In this document: positions 32,756 through 41,263 of the stretch, in pieces
How the letters are laid out: each line of letters opens with the position of its first letter
Numbering within the stretch: position 1 is the first letter of the stretch
DNA from: Gp6-AA40 sp035492455
GTDB lineage: Bacteria > Acidobacteriota > Vicinamibacteria > Vicinamibacterales > UBA2999
DNA length: 64,000 nt
Assembly: GCA_035492455.1 (NCBI GenBank)
Contig: DATJJE010000037.1
Location: forward strand, 1 to 64,000
Reading direction: 5' to 3'
Position numbers and translations under genes: made by a program
The notes under the pieces: model-generated
The model's database searches: none
What the model saw: only the letters and a program-made list of their open reading frames with translations
What the model was told of the DNA's origin: nothing

Positions 32756-33985
32756 ATGAACAAGCGAACAATTACGGCAGTCCTCTTGACCGCAGCCATC
32801 GCGCTGCTTGTCGGCATCAAGGTTGGGGGCCAGACGGGCAGCCGCGCCGTGACCGCGAGCGCGCTGCCGCCGTCATCGATTCCGACGTTCTCGACGGAGA
32901 ACATCGGACGCATGGCGCATTTCTACGTCGGCGGCAACTACGTCGGCGAGCCTGGCAAGGAATACATGGACGGCGCGATGTACGTCGAGGTGTGGGTGCC
33001 GAAGCAGGTGCGGCAGCCGTATCCGATCGTCATGTTCCACGGCAACGGTCAGACGGGCGCCGTGTGGCAGCAGACGCCGGACGGCCGTCCGGGCTGGGCG
33101 TATTACCTGATCGATCAGGGTTACGTCGTCTACAGGGTCGATTACCCCGCGCGCGGCCGCTCGCCGTACGTGCCGAGCGTTGACGGTCCTCTCGGCATGC
33201 GCACGGCGACGGAGCTCGCGCAGATCTGGACCGGGCCCGTGCCGTCAGGTGGTGACTTCCCGCGCAAGGCGAAGTACACGCAGTGGCCGAGCAATGCTCC
33301 GGCGGACCACAAGGGCATGAAGGGCGATCCGGTCTTCGACAACTTCATCAAGGGGCAGATGCAGTTCGTCGGCAATCAGGACAAGCTCGCCGTGCCAGCC
33401 GGGATCGCGCTGCTCGATCGCATCGGCAAGCCGGTGATTCTGCTGACGCACTCGCAGGGCGGCGGCATCGGCTTCGACGTCGCCGAGGCGCGCTCGCAGT
33501 ACATCGCAGGGATGGTGTCCATCGAACCAGGCGGTCCGCAGATCGGCAACGTCGATACCGCGAAGGTGGCGTACACGCGCACCAACCCGAACTCGTGGGG
33601 CCTGACGACGAACAAGTACGAGTTCGATCCGCCGATCAACAGCCCCGCCGAACTGAAGACGCATCTCGAGCCGTCGGAACGGCCGGGTGATGAGGTCGGC
33701 TGCTACATGCAGGACCAGCCCGTGCACAAGCTGGTGCACTTCCAGAACATGCGCATCCTGTCGATCTCAGCAGAGGGGACGTATCACCGCGTATTCGATG
33801 TCTGCATTCCGAAGTGGCTGAATCAGGCGGGCGCGAAGGACGATTTCGTGCGGCTCGAGGACGTCGGGATCCACGGCAACATGCACGAGATGTTCCTCGA
33901 TCGGAACAGCGATGAGGTCATCAAGTTCATCGACAACTGGTTGCGGAAGAACATAAATACGAAAGCGACTTCCGGAACTCGTTAG
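32756..33985 (+). CDS. Secreted alpha/beta hydrolase (esterase-like)
   Basis: A 409-residue exported hydrolase. The signal peptide covers residues about 5-27 (TITAVLLTAAIALLVGIKVG). The nucleophile elbow is LTHSQGGGIGFD, and a His near the C terminus (GIHGNMHEMFLDRNSDEVI) could complete the triad. The oxyanion region is VMFHGNGQTGAVW. It resembles secreted esterases of the ABH superfamily with a lid insert (residues about 155-215). ATG at 32756 has GAGG 5 nt upstream. The long in-frame extension upstream overlaps the dehydrogenase and is spurious. Confidence 0.85.
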   Translation: MNKRTITAVLLTAAIALLVGIKVGGQTGSRAVTASALPPSSIPTFSTENIGRMAHFYVGGNYVGEPGKEYMDGAMYVEVWVPKQVRQPYPIVMFHGNGQTGAVWQQTPDGRPGWAYYLIDQGYVVYRVDYPARGRSPYVPSVDGPLGMRTATELAQIWTGPVPSGGDFPRKAKYTQWPSNAPADHKGMKGDPVFDNFIKGQMQFVGNQDKLAVPAGIALLDRIGKPVILLTHSQGGGIGFDVAEARSQYIAGMVSIEPGGPQIGNVDTAKVAYTRTNPNSWGLTTNKYEFDPPINSPAELKTHLEPSERPGDEVGCYMQDQPVHKLVHFQNMRILSISAEGTYHRVFDVCIPKWLNQAGAKDDFVRLEDVGIHGNMHEMFLDRNSDEVIKFIDNWLRKNINTKATSGTR

Positions 33986-34005
33986 CGGCCGCAGGTAAGC
34001 GCGCC

Positions 34006-34041
34006 GGGTCGATACGTCGTATAAACTCGAGGTATCGACCC
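34006..34041. terminator. Inverted repeat after the esterase gene (terminator or operator)
   Basis: gggtcgatac (34006-34015) and gtatcgaccc (34032-34041) are perfect complements around 16 nt. The stem is strong but is followed only by ccgtttc, not a U-run, so it may be a factor-dependent terminator or RNA-processing hairpin, or a DNA-binding site. It lies 20 nt after the esterase stop. Confidence 0.45.
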
Positions 34042-34261
34042 CGTTTCAATGTCCGAGTATTCAACCCCACGCCGCAAGTGTCTCGCGGCAGCTGTCAACG
34101 GTATTCAAGGCATCATCAGCGGAGCACGCGCCGTGCTTCTCGAGCGGAGGCACGTCGGCCCAGTTTCGTCGCGGCAGACGGCCCCGTCTGGAATGAACGA
34201 ATCAAAGATGAGCAGCGTATCGCTTAGCAGTGAGTCAGAATTCGATAGCGTTACGTTACGA

Positions 34262-34267
34262 TATAAC
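34262..34267 (+). promoter_or_regulatory. Candidate -10 box for the respiratory complex operon
   Basis: tataac lies in an AT-rich segment 30 nt before the cytochrome c start. An upstream ttcgat (34241-34246) at 15-bp spacing is only a weak -35. It is a plausible promoter for the cytochrome/Mo-protein/NrfD operon. Confidence 0.3.
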
Positions 34268-34296
34268 TTTCAACCATTCTTTTAGGTGTTGTCGGA

Positions 34297-34731
34297 GTGC
34301 CAATCACTAGTCGTGCGTCGATTCTGATCAGCGGAGTTCTCCTCGCGTTCGTGGTCGCATTGGCGATCACAGTGGAGGGACAGACCGCCGGCGTGGGCCC
34401 AGACCCGAAGAAGGTGAAAAACCCGGTCGCGGCGACCGCCGCCTCGGTGACCGCCGGCGCGGCCACGTTCAAGAAGTACTGCTCGTTCTGCCATGGTGCC
34501 GACGCGAAGGGTGATGGCCCACTGGCGCCGAAAGACTCACATCCCCCCAATCTCATTGACGACACTTGGGGGCATGGGGACACCGACGGCGAGATTTTCC
34601 TGGTGGTGCAGAACGGGCTTGGTGAGAAATCCCCGATGAAGGGCATGAAGACGAAGTTGTCGGACCAGGATATCTGGAACGTCATCAATTACCTGCGCAG
34701 CCTTGGCCCGAAGAAGTCGAAGAAGTCCTAG
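34297..34731 (+). CDS. Monoheme c-type cytochrome (ActE-like)
   Basis: A 144-residue exported cytochrome. The signal/anchor helix spans about residues 7-28. One heme site is CSFCH at about residue 62, in TFKKYCSFCHGADAKGDGP, and a distal Met is available in KSPMKGMKT. It starts with GTG at 34297. Its 3' end overlaps the multiheme gene by 29 nt, and a perfect 8-bp hairpin (34718-34742) spans its stop codon. In alternative complex III the monoheme subunits transfer electrons onward; the same role is inferred here. Confidence 0.85.
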   Translation: MPITSRASILISGVLLAFVVALAITVEGQTAGVGPDPKKVKNPVAATAASVTAGAATFKKYCSFCHGADAKGDGPLAPKDSHPPNLIDDTWGHGDTDGEIFLVVQNGLGEKSPMKGMKTKLSDQDIWNVINYLRSLGPKKSKKS

Positions 34732-35326
34732 GCGCTTCTTCGGGATCCTCGCAGTGTGCCTCGCGGCTAGCGCCGGCTGCCGGATGCTCGATGGCCGGCC
34801 GTCTGATGCACCGCGACTCCCGCCACTGCCGGGCGCGCCCGCGGGCGTGTTCACAACAGCGCGTCCGACGCTCGGCGCCGCGGTCCGTGATTTCTTCAAT
34901 CAGCGGCCGGCCGCGCACCAGCCACTCGAGTTTCCCCACGACACGCACATCGGCAAAAACATCATGTGCGAGGTGTGCCACGAGGGTGTGGCCACCGGCG
35001 CCGTCGCCGGCCTCCCGAGTGTCAAGACGTGCATGATCTGTCATGAAGCAATCGCGACGGACCGCCCGCGCATTCAGCAGATCACGGCAATGCGCGATAA
35101 AGGGCTCGATTTGGCCTGGCAGCGCGTGTACGGCTTCTCGAATGAGAACCACGTCAGGTTCAACCACGCACCGCACGTTCGCGCGAAGGTCGACTGTGCC
35201 ACGTGCCACGGCGACTTGTCGAAGCAGACTGTCGCGCAGCGCGTCGTCGATCACACGATGGGCTTCTGTGTGACCTGCCACATCGAACGTCAGGCTCCCA
35301 CTGACTGCCTGACCTGCCACTTCTGA
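34703..35326 (+). CDS. Pentaheme c-type cytochrome, ActA/QrcA-like
   Basis: A 207-residue lipoprotein-type cytochrome. An Arg-rich N terminus leads to a lipobox (LAASAGC). Five heme sites follow: CEVCH, CMICH, CATCH, CVTCH and CLTCH, the last ending the protein. The spacing and the FPHDTHIGKN segment match the cytochrome c7/class III fold of ActA and QrcA. It takes electrons at the periplasmic face of the quinol-handling complex encoded downstream. TTG at 34703 is the only reasonable start. Confidence 0.88.
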   Translation: MARRSRRSPRRFFGILAVCLAASAGCRMLDGRPSDAPRLPPLPGAPAGVFTTARPTLGAAVRDFFNQRPAAHQPLEFPHDTHIGKNIMCEVCHEGVATGAVAGLPSVKTCMICHEAIATDRPRIQQITAMRDKGLDLAWQRVYGFSNENHVRFNHAPHVRAKVDCATCHGDLSKQTVAQRVVDHTMGFCVTCHIERQAPTDCLTCHF

Positions 35327-37569
35327 TGGACCGCCGAACCTTCATCAAGCTCACGGCGGTCACGGGGACCAGCGCGACGCTCGCGAGCTGCGGCAATCCG
35401 GAGAACGTGTTCATCCGGTTTGTTCCGGACGATGACATCGTGCCCGGGCAGGCGGTGTTCAAGCCGAGCGTGTGCCCGCTGTGCCCCGCGGGCTGCGGCT
35501 TGACGGTGCGCGTCATGGATGCCGACACGGACGTCGTGCGCAACGGGCAGGCGGGCGTGATGCGGATTGCGGCCGCGAAGAAGCTCGAAGGCAGCGCGAT
35601 GCACCCCATCAATCACGGGACGCTCTGCGCTCGCGGGCAGGCGGCGATCCAGGTGACGTATCACCCGGATCGGATAACGCAGCCGCTCGAGCGGTCCGGC
35701 ACGCGGGGCGACGGCAGGTACGAGGCGGTTACATGGGACCAAGCGATCGCGAAGCTCGTATCGAAGCTCGATGGTTTGTCGGCCGCAGGCAGCCAGCAGG
35801 CGCTGGCGTTCGCGATGCGGCCCGGGTCGAGCCATCGACACGCGTTGATCGAACAGTTTCTATCGCGGTTCGGCGCGCCGCCGCCGGTATCGTTCGAGCT
35901 GTTCAGCGACCGGGTATTGCGGCGCGCGAACGCTCTGAGCTTCGGACGTGAACAGCTGCCGACCTTTGATCTCGGCAATGCGCGCTTGGTCATCAGCTTT
36001 GGCGCCGACTTCCTGGGCACGTGGAACTCACCGGTCGCGCACAGCCGTGCCTACGGTCAGATGCGGCAGGGACGCGCGGGGATTCGCGGATCGTTCGTGC
36101 AGGTCGAGGCGCGGATGTCGACGACGGGCGCGAGCGCCGACGAGTGGGTGCCGGCGGCGCCGGGCACGGAAGGCGCGCTGGCGTTGAGCCTCGCGCACGT
36201 CATTCTTGCGGCGAAGCTCAGGCCCGCCGCCGCCGCGGGGAAGGCCGGCTTGCTGATCGATCAATTTGCCTCGGGTCTGCCCGCGTATGCGCCGGCGGAG
36301 GTCGAGAAGATCACTGGCGTCAAGGCCGCACGCATCGAACGGCTCGGCCGCGAGCTTGTCGAGCGCAGCCCCGCCGTCGCGATCGTCGGGGGCCCGCCGC
36401 TGGGGCACACGAACGGTCTCTTCACGGCGCTGGCGGTTAACGCGCTCAACGCGCTGCTGGGTGCCGTCGAGCAACCTGGCGGCATGTTCTTTACGCCGCA
36501 GATGAACATGGGTGCAGGCGGCAATGGCCTGCCCTTCAGACTTCAGCCCGAAGGAGACGGTCCACACATCGGCGACGCACAGGTGCTGCTGGTGGACGGC
36601 GCGAATCCCGTTTTCACGGCCCCCGCAGCGTGGAAGGTCCGCGAAGCGCTCCAGAAGATCCCGTTTATCGCGAGCTTCGGCAGCTTCCTCGACGAGACCA
36701 CTGGCCTGGCGGATCTGATCCTGCCGGACCACTCGTTCCTCGAGTCCTGGATCGACGCCGTGCCCGAGTCGGGATCGCTAGCGGCGGCGGCGAGCGTCGC
36801 CCCGCCCGTCATGCGTCCCCTCCATCAGACGCGCGCCATGCCCGACGTGCTGCTCGATGTCAGCCGTCGTCTCGCGAAGCCGCTCGCGCCGCCGCTGCCA
36901 CAGACGTTCGACGAAATGATCGGCGCCACGTTCATGAAGCTGCCGCCCGCCACCGCCGGCGGCGATGCATGGGCGGATGCGCAGACGCAGGGTGGATGGT
37001 GGGGCCAGCTCCCGGCCGCCCTCGTGCTTCCCCGGGCCGCTGTCGCGCCGGCGACGGCGTTGCGGCCCGAGCCGCGCTTCGACGGCGATGCGCGGCAGTA
37101 TCCGCTCCACTTCCTGCCGTATCCGTCGCACGCCTTCCTCGACGGATCGCTCGCGCATCTGCCGTGGCTGCAGGAGCTGCCGGATCCGCTGACCTCGGCG
37201 ATGTGGAGCAGCTGGGTCGAGATCAATACGCGTACCGCCGAGCGTATGGGCATCGCGCAGGGCGACATCGTCGATATCACCTCGAGCCAGGGCACGGTGC
37301 GCGCGCCGGCGATCGTCTCGCCTGGCCTCGCGCCCGACATCCTCGCGATGCCGGTGGGACAGGGACACACAATGTTCACGCGTTATGCAACCGGCCGCGG
37401 ATCGAATCCGATCGCACTTATCGCGCCGATGACCGAGAGCGCCACGGGTGAATGGGCGTGGGCGGCGACGCGCGTGAAGATCTCGCGCGTCGGCGATCCG
37501 GATGGCAGCTTGATCATGTTCGCTGGCGGCGATCGCGAGCGCCCGTACGAGGATCTTGGGAGAGGCTGA
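35326..37569 (+). CDS. Molybdopterin-oxidoreductase-like subunit (ActB1/QrcB-like)
   Basis: A 747-residue protein of the complex-iron-sulfur-molybdoenzyme fold. A twin-arginine-like signal (DRRTFIKL) is followed by a lipobox (TLASC). Cys50, Cys53, Cys57 and Cys101 (CPLCPAGCG and LCARGQA) form an FS0-type 4Fe-4S site, which ActB/QrcB proteins often lose. Domains II-III (NGLFTALAVNALNALLGAVE, ADLILPDHSFLESW) and a C-terminal molydopterin dinucleotide-binding domain (TAERMGIAQGDIVDITSSQG) are present. I see no Cys, Sec or Ser that is an obvious Mo ligand. A structural, not catalytic, role is inferred. Confidence 0.88.
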   Translation: MDRRTFIKLTAVTGTSATLASCGNPENVFIRFVPDDDIVPGQAVFKPSVCPLCPAGCGLTVRVMDADTDVVRNGQAGVMRIAAAKKLEGSAMHPINHGTLCARGQAAIQVTYHPDRITQPLERSGTRGDGRYEAVTWDQAIAKLVSKLDGLSAAGSQQALAFAMRPGSSHRHALIEQFLSRFGAPPPVSFELFSDRVLRRANALSFGREQLPTFDLGNARLVISFGADFLGTWNSPVAHSRAYGQMRQGRAGIRGSFVQVEARMSTTGASADEWVPAAPGTEGALALSLAHVILAAKLRPAAAAGKAGLLIDQFASGLPAYAPAEVEKITGVKAARIERLGRELVERSPAVAIVGGPPLGHTNGLFTALAVNALNALLGAVEQPGGMFFTPQMNMGAGGNGLPFRLQPEGDGPHIGDAQVLLVDGANPVFTAPAAWKVREALQKIPFIASFGSFLDETTGLADLILPDHSFLESWIDAVPESGSLAAAASVAPPVMRPLHQTRAMPDVLLDVSRRLAKPLAPPLPQTFDEMIGATFMKLPPATAGGDAWADAQTQGGWWGQLPAALVLPRAAVAPATALRPEPRFDGDARQYPLHFLPYPSHAFLDGSLAHLPWLQELPDPLTSAMWSSWVEINTRTAERMGIAQGDIVDITSSQGTVRAPAIVSPGLAPDILAMPVGQGHTMFTRYATGRGSNPIALIAPMTESATGEWAWAATRVKISRVGDPDGSLIMFAGGDRERPYEDLGRG

Positions 37570-37570
37570 C

Positions 37571-38263
37571 GTGGCTCACAAATGGGGGATGGCGGCCGAC
37601 CTGGATCGCTGCACGGGATGCGGCGCCTGTGTCACCGCCTGTCACGCGGAAAACAACATTTCGACCGTCGGCGCCGAGCAGGCAGCGCGCGGGCGCGCGA
37701 AGCACTGGATTCGCGTCGAGCGGTACTGGGAGGGCGAGTTTCCCGACGTCCATATGAAATTCCGGCCGGTGATGTGCCAGCAGTGCGACAACGCGCCGTG
37801 CGAGCCCGTGTGCCCAACCTACGCCAGCCATCACACACCCGACGGCCTCAACGCGCAGGTCTACAACCGCTGCATCGGCACGCGCTACTGCGCGAACGCG
37901 TGCCCATACAACGTTCGCTTCTTCGACTTCTTCAACCCGTCATGGGAGAAGCCGCTGCACCTGCAGCTCAATCCCGACGTCTCGCTCCGCGAGGTCGGGG
38001 TGATGGAGAAGTGCACCTTCTGCGTGCAGCGCATCAAGGCAACGGCGATCCAGGCCGAGGCTGAGAACCGCGAGCTCAAGGACGGCGAGATCAAGCCGGC
38101 GTGCGTGCAGACGTGCCCCGCGACGGCGCTCGTCTTCGGCGACCTCAACGATCCCGGAAGCGAAGTGTCGCGGCTCGCGCGCTCGCCCCGCGGGAGCAAA
38201 CTGCTGGAAGACCTCGGCACGCTGCCCAAGGTCACATACCTCTCGAAGCAAACGCAGCCATGA
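37571..38263 (+). CDS. Four-cluster ferredoxin-type subunit (ActB2/QrcC/PsrB-like)
   Basis: A 230-residue Fe-S protein with the four cysteine groups of the DmsB/PsrB family: CTGCGACVTACHAEN, CQQCDNAPCEPVCP, CIGTRYCANACPYNV and CTFCVQRI paired with CVQTCPATALVFGD. It wires electrons between the molybdopterin-like subunit and the NrfD-type membrane subunit. In classical alternative complex III this module is fused to the Mo-like domain as ActB; here it is a separate gene, as in Qrc. It starts with GTG at 37571 with GGGAGAGG upstream. Confidence 0.93.
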   Translation: MAHKWGMAADLDRCTGCGACVTACHAENNISTVGAEQAARGRAKHWIRVERYWEGEFPDVHMKFRPVMCQQCDNAPCEPVCPTYASHHTPDGLNAQVYNRCIGTRYCANACPYNVRFFDFFNPSWEKPLHLQLNPDVSLREVGVMEKCTFCVQRIKATAIQAEAENRELKDGEIKPACVQTCPATALVFGDLNDPGSEVSRLARSPRGSKLLEDLGTLPKVTYLSKQTQP

Positions 38264-39630
38264 GCAGCGTCGGCACCATGCAGCCGGTTCCCGATCAGGT
38301 TCGCGCCGACCTGCTGCGTCCCCTGCTGCGGACCTCGTGGAAGTTTTATTCGCTCGTACTGATTCTCGGCGCGATTGTCGTTGCGGCGCTCACCGCCTGG
38401 GCGACGCAGATGACGCTCGGCTTCGGCATCTCCGGCATCCGTTGGCCGATCTACTGGGGCTTCTATGTCACGAACTTCGTCTTCTGGATCGGCATCAGCC
38501 ACGCCGGTACGCTCATCTCGGCGATCCTCCGTCTGGTCAATGCGGGCTGGCGCCGGCCCGTGACCCGCTGCGCGGAGGTCATCACCGCGTTTGCGCTGAT
38601 GATCGGCGCGATGTTCCCGATCATCCACCTTGGACGTCCGTGGCTTGCGTTCTGGTTGTTCCCGTATCCGAGCGAGCGCATGATCTGGCCAAACTTCCGG
38701 TCGCCGCTCGTCTGGGACTTCTTCGCGATCAACACGTACCTCACCGGCAGTGTCCTGTTTCTCTTCCTGCCGATGATTCCCGACTTTGCCGTCGTGCGCG
38801 ACCGCGCGACCGGCATGCGGCGGCGAATTTACGGCGCGCTCGCGCTCGGGTGGCGCGGCACGCCGACGCAGTGGCACCGCCTCGAGACCGCCATGCAGAT
38901 CATGGCCGTCGCGATCATTCCCGTCGCGGTCTCGGTGCACACCATCGTCTCGTTCGATTTCTCGATGGCGCCGGTGCCGCTGTGGCAGTCGACGATTTTC
39001 GGTCCGTACTTCGTCGCAGGCGCGATCTTCAGCGGTATCGCGGGGCTCATCATAGCGATGGCCTTGCTGCGCCGGTTCCTGCATCTCGAGCGCTACCTGC
39101 ACCCGGTGCACTTCCAGAATCTCGGCAAGCTGCTGCTGATGATGGCGCTGCTGTGGGGCTATTTCGTCTTCAACGAGCGGCTGGTGACGTATTACGGCAA
39201 TAGGGTCTCGGACATGCAGGTGTTCTGGCGGACCCAGCGCCTCACCTTCGCGCCGCTCTACTGGACGATGGTCGGGTGTAACTTCGTGCTGCCGCTCGTC
39301 ATCATGGGCATCAGTCGCTTCCGTACGATCACCGGCTGCGTCATCGCGTCGATCGGCGTTGTGATCGGCATGTGGCTCGAACGGTTTCTCATCATCGTGC
39401 CGGCACTCGGGCACAAGTACCTGCCGTACAGCTTCGGCGTCTATCGTCCACAGCCGGTTGAGATCGTCATCACGATTGGGACGTTCGCGGCGATGGCGCT
39501 GCTCTACGTCCTGTTCGCGAAGTTCGTCCCGATTATTTCCATGTGGGAATTGACCGCGGTGCAGCATCCGGGGCCGGCGCTCATCCCGCCCGCCACCGCT
39601 GAACATCCGCTCGGGGAGACGCACGCGTGA
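38260..39630 (+). CDS. NrfD/PsrC family membrane subunit (ActC/QrcD-like)
   Basis: A 456-residue integral membrane protein with about ten helices. It starts with a short cytoplasmic segment, then YSLVLILGAIVVAALTAWAT. The quinone-site helices contain FWIGISHAGTLISAILRLVN, MIGAMFPIIHLGRPWLAFW and LVWDFFAINTYLTGSVLFLF. The subunit oxidises or reduces quinone and may couple this to ion movement. It overlaps the Fe-S gene (ATGA) and the DUF3341 gene. Confidence 0.93.
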   Translation: MSSVGTMQPVPDQVRADLLRPLLRTSWKFYSLVLILGAIVVAALTAWATQMTLGFGISGIRWPIYWGFYVTNFVFWIGISHAGTLISAILRLVNAGWRRPVTRCAEVITAFALMIGAMFPIIHLGRPWLAFWLFPYPSERMIWPNFRSPLVWDFFAINTYLTGSVLFLFLPMIPDFAVVRDRATGMRRRIYGALALGWRGTPTQWHRLETAMQIMAVAIIPVAVSVHTIVSFDFSMAPVPLWQSTIFGPYFVAGAIFSGIAGLIIAMALLRRFLHLERYLHPVHFQNLGKLLLMMALLWGYFVFNERLVTYYGNRVSDMQVFWRTQRLTFAPLYWTMVGCNFVLPLVIMGISRFRTITGCVIASIGVVIGMWLERFLIIVPALGHKYLPYSFGVYRPQPVEIVITIGTFAAMALLYVLFAKFVPIISMWELTAVQHPGPALIPPATAEHPLGETHA

Positions 39631-40130
39631 AGGCGATCTACGGCCTGTACACGGAAGGCACCGCCGCCCAGCGCGCGGTCGATCACCTGCGCGCGGCCGG
39701 CGTGGCCGACACGGACATCACGATTCTGTCGCCCGAGCCGCGTGAGGATCTCGCGTTCAGCCACATGCATCCGCCGACGTATATGTGGTGGTTCGCCTGT
39801 TTGGGCGGCCTCATCGGATGTGCCACGGCCATCGCGCTGGTCTACATCACGGAAGCGTCCTGGCCCCTCGTCGTCGGCGGACTGCCGATCGTCGCCTGGT
39901 GGCCGAACCTGATCATCATGTTCGAGCTGACAATGCTCGGCGCGATCGCCGCGACGGTCATCACGCTGGTCGTGAGCGCGGGGCTGGCGCGGACCCGGCA
40001 GGGCATCTACGATCCCGAGGTCAGCAGCGGCAGCATCCTGGTCGGCGTCGAGCGTCCCGCACTCGCTGCCATCGCCGCCTACGAACAGGCGTTGAGCACG
40101 ACGCCCGGCGCGCGTATCAAGAAAATCTGA
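39627..40130 (+). CDS. DUF3341 membrane protein (ActD-like)
   Basis: A 167-residue protein. The N terminus is a ferredoxin-like fold (MKAIYGLYTEGTAAQRAVDH), followed by two membrane helices (about residues 54-73 and 84-118) and a soluble tail (GSILVGVERPALAAIAAYEQ). This is the DUF3341 layout of ActD in alternative complex III. It starts with GTG overlapping the NrfD stop. No ActF-like second NrfD subunit and no cytochrome oxidase gene follow. Confidence 0.88.
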   Translation: MKAIYGLYTEGTAAQRAVDHLRAAGVADTDITILSPEPREDLAFSHMHPPTYMWWFACLGGLIGCATAIALVYITEASWPLVVGGLPIVAWWPNLIIMFELTMLGAIAATVITLVVSAGLARTRQGIYDPEVSSGSILVGVERPALAAIAAYEQALSTTPGARIKKI

Positions 40131-40141
40131 AGAATCGCTGA

Positions 40142-40555
40142 CTATTCGACTTTGAAATCGCGCGATTCCGACGGTTGGCCGTCGACAAGGATATCGACCT
40201 TGTAGTCGCCGACCGGGAACTCGCTTGCGCTCTTGAACTCGAACGCGGTCGCGCCGGCGCCCTTGTAGGCGACCTTTCGCGACTCCTCGCTCACCATCAT
40301 TCCGTTGTAGGTCCAGCGTGCGGTGATGGTGGACGCGCCGGTCGCCTCGGTCAGCACCGCCGCATAGATATGATCATCCGGCTTGAAACGGGTGGTGTGC
40401 GTGGCGAGGGTGTTGTCGCCGTTCAACTTGCTTCCGAGCTGCAGGGTGCCGACGCGCAGCGGCGGCCGGCACGCGGCCAGCGCGGTGACCATGATGACGA
40501 GCACGAGCGCCGATATAGGACGCCTCACGTTCTTAATGTAGCGTGGAACCGACAT
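40142..40555 (-). CDS. Small exported lipoprotein of unknown function
   Basis: A 137-residue protein with a lipoprotein signal (ISALVLVIMVTALAAC). The mature part looks like one beta-sandwich domain (HIYAAVLTEATGASTITARW, FPVGDYKVDILVDGQPSESR). ATG at 40555 is chosen because the lipobox follows at the normal distance; the longer frame upstream is antisense to nth. Its ATG overlaps the divergent nth ATG (catg), so the two genes have essentially no intergenic space. Confidence 0.72.
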   Translation of the reverse strand: MSVPRYIKNVRRPISALVLVIMVTALAACRPPLRVGTLQLGSKLNGDNTLATHTTRFKPDDHIYAAVLTEATGASTITARWTYNGMMVSEESRKVAYKGAGATAFEFKSASEFPVGDYKVDILVDGQPSESRDFKVE

Positions 40556-41261
40556 GAGTGGCGCCCCTCGACTCGCTTCGCTCGCGCGGCGAAGGCCCAT
40601 TTCGGCCTCTGTTGAGAAAGTGATGAGGTCGCTTGCAGCCGCGATCACGGGGCTCGAGCTTCCCGCGGTGGAGAAGATTTCAGAAGAACAGGCGGAGGAG
40701 CCGTTCCAGATTCTCATCGCCACCCTTCTATCGGCGCGAACGCAGGATGCAACCACTCATGCCGCGTCCACTCGGCTCTTCCGCCGGGCACGCACGCCGC
40801 GGACGATGGTGGGAATGTCGGTCGGGGAGATCGAAAAGCTGATCTATCCAGTTAGCTTCTATCGCAGCAAGGCGCGGCACGTGAAGGCGTGCTGCCGGAT
40901 GCTGCTCGATCGGTTCGGCGGGCGGGTCCCGTCAACATTGGAGGACCTCGTCATGTTGCCCGGCGTCGGCCGCAAGACGGCAAATCTGGTGATGATCCTT
41001 GCTTTCAAGAGTCGACAGAATATCTGCGTGGACACGCACGTGCATCGCACCTCGAACCGGCTTGGCTGGGTGAAGACGCAGCTGCCGGACGAAACCGAGC
41101 AGGCGCTCTACAAAGCAACGAATGCGCGGTGGTGGCCGTACATCAACCTGTATCTGGTTACGTGGGGACAGAACATCTGCCGGCCGATCGCGCCGCGCTG
41201 CGGGGATTGCGCGATCGCCGAGGTTTGTCCAAGAATTGGGGTCAGCAAACCGAGGAGATGA
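40554..41261 (+). CDS. nth: Endonuclease III (DNA glycosylase/AP lyase)
   Basis: A 235-residue base-excision repair enzyme for oxidised pyrimidines. The helix-hairpin-helix has the catalytic Lys in LPGVGRKTANLVM, and the catalytic Asp is in VDTHVHRTSNRL. The C-terminal 4Fe-4S site is C-x6-C-x2-C-x5-C in NICRPIAPRCGDCAIAEVC. ATG at 40554 is the first start; the first 23 residues are not conserved, and ATG at 40623 is an alternative. The TGA overlaps an ATG just before the cyclophilin start. Confidence 0.94.
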   Translation: MSGAPRLASLARRRPISASVEKVMRSLAAAITGLELPAVEKISEEQAEEPFQILIATLLSARTQDATTHAASTRLFRRARTPRTMVGMSVGEIEKLIYPVSFYRSKARHVKACCRMLLDRFGGRVPSTLEDLVMLPGVGRKTANLVMILAFKSRQNICVDTHVHRTSNRLGWVKTQLPDETEQALYKATNARWWPYINLYLVTWGQNICRPIAPRCGDCAIAEVCPRIGVSKPRR

Positions 41262-41263
41262 GC

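Larger units (their letters stand above)
33986..34296. other. Intergenic region (311 nt), lower GC, with a hairpin and a possible promoter
   Basis: This is the only gap longer than 300 nt. It begins with a perfect 10-bp inverted repeat (34006-34041) and ends with an AT-rich stretch holding a TATAAC box. A 78-codon open frame (34049-34285) shows no recognisable protein feature and I do not call it. Composition is visibly more AT-rich than the flanking genes. Confidence 0.6.

Noticed and set aside
32084..33985. 633-residue version of the secreted esterase
   Set aside because: The first 224 residues overlap the dehydrogenase in another frame. ATG 32756 has a ribosome site and a signal peptide.
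34049..34285. 78-codon open frame in the long intergenic gap
   Set aside because: Composition is Ser/Arg-rich without domain, signal or ribosome site, and it overlaps the likely promoter of the next operon. I left it as non-coding.
37885..39624. 579-codon minus-strand frame opposite the Fe-S and NrfD genes
   Set aside because: It is an antisense by-product of GC-rich codon use. The plus strand carries clear cysteine motifs and membrane helices, and the minus translation is Arg/Asp/His-rich without a domain.
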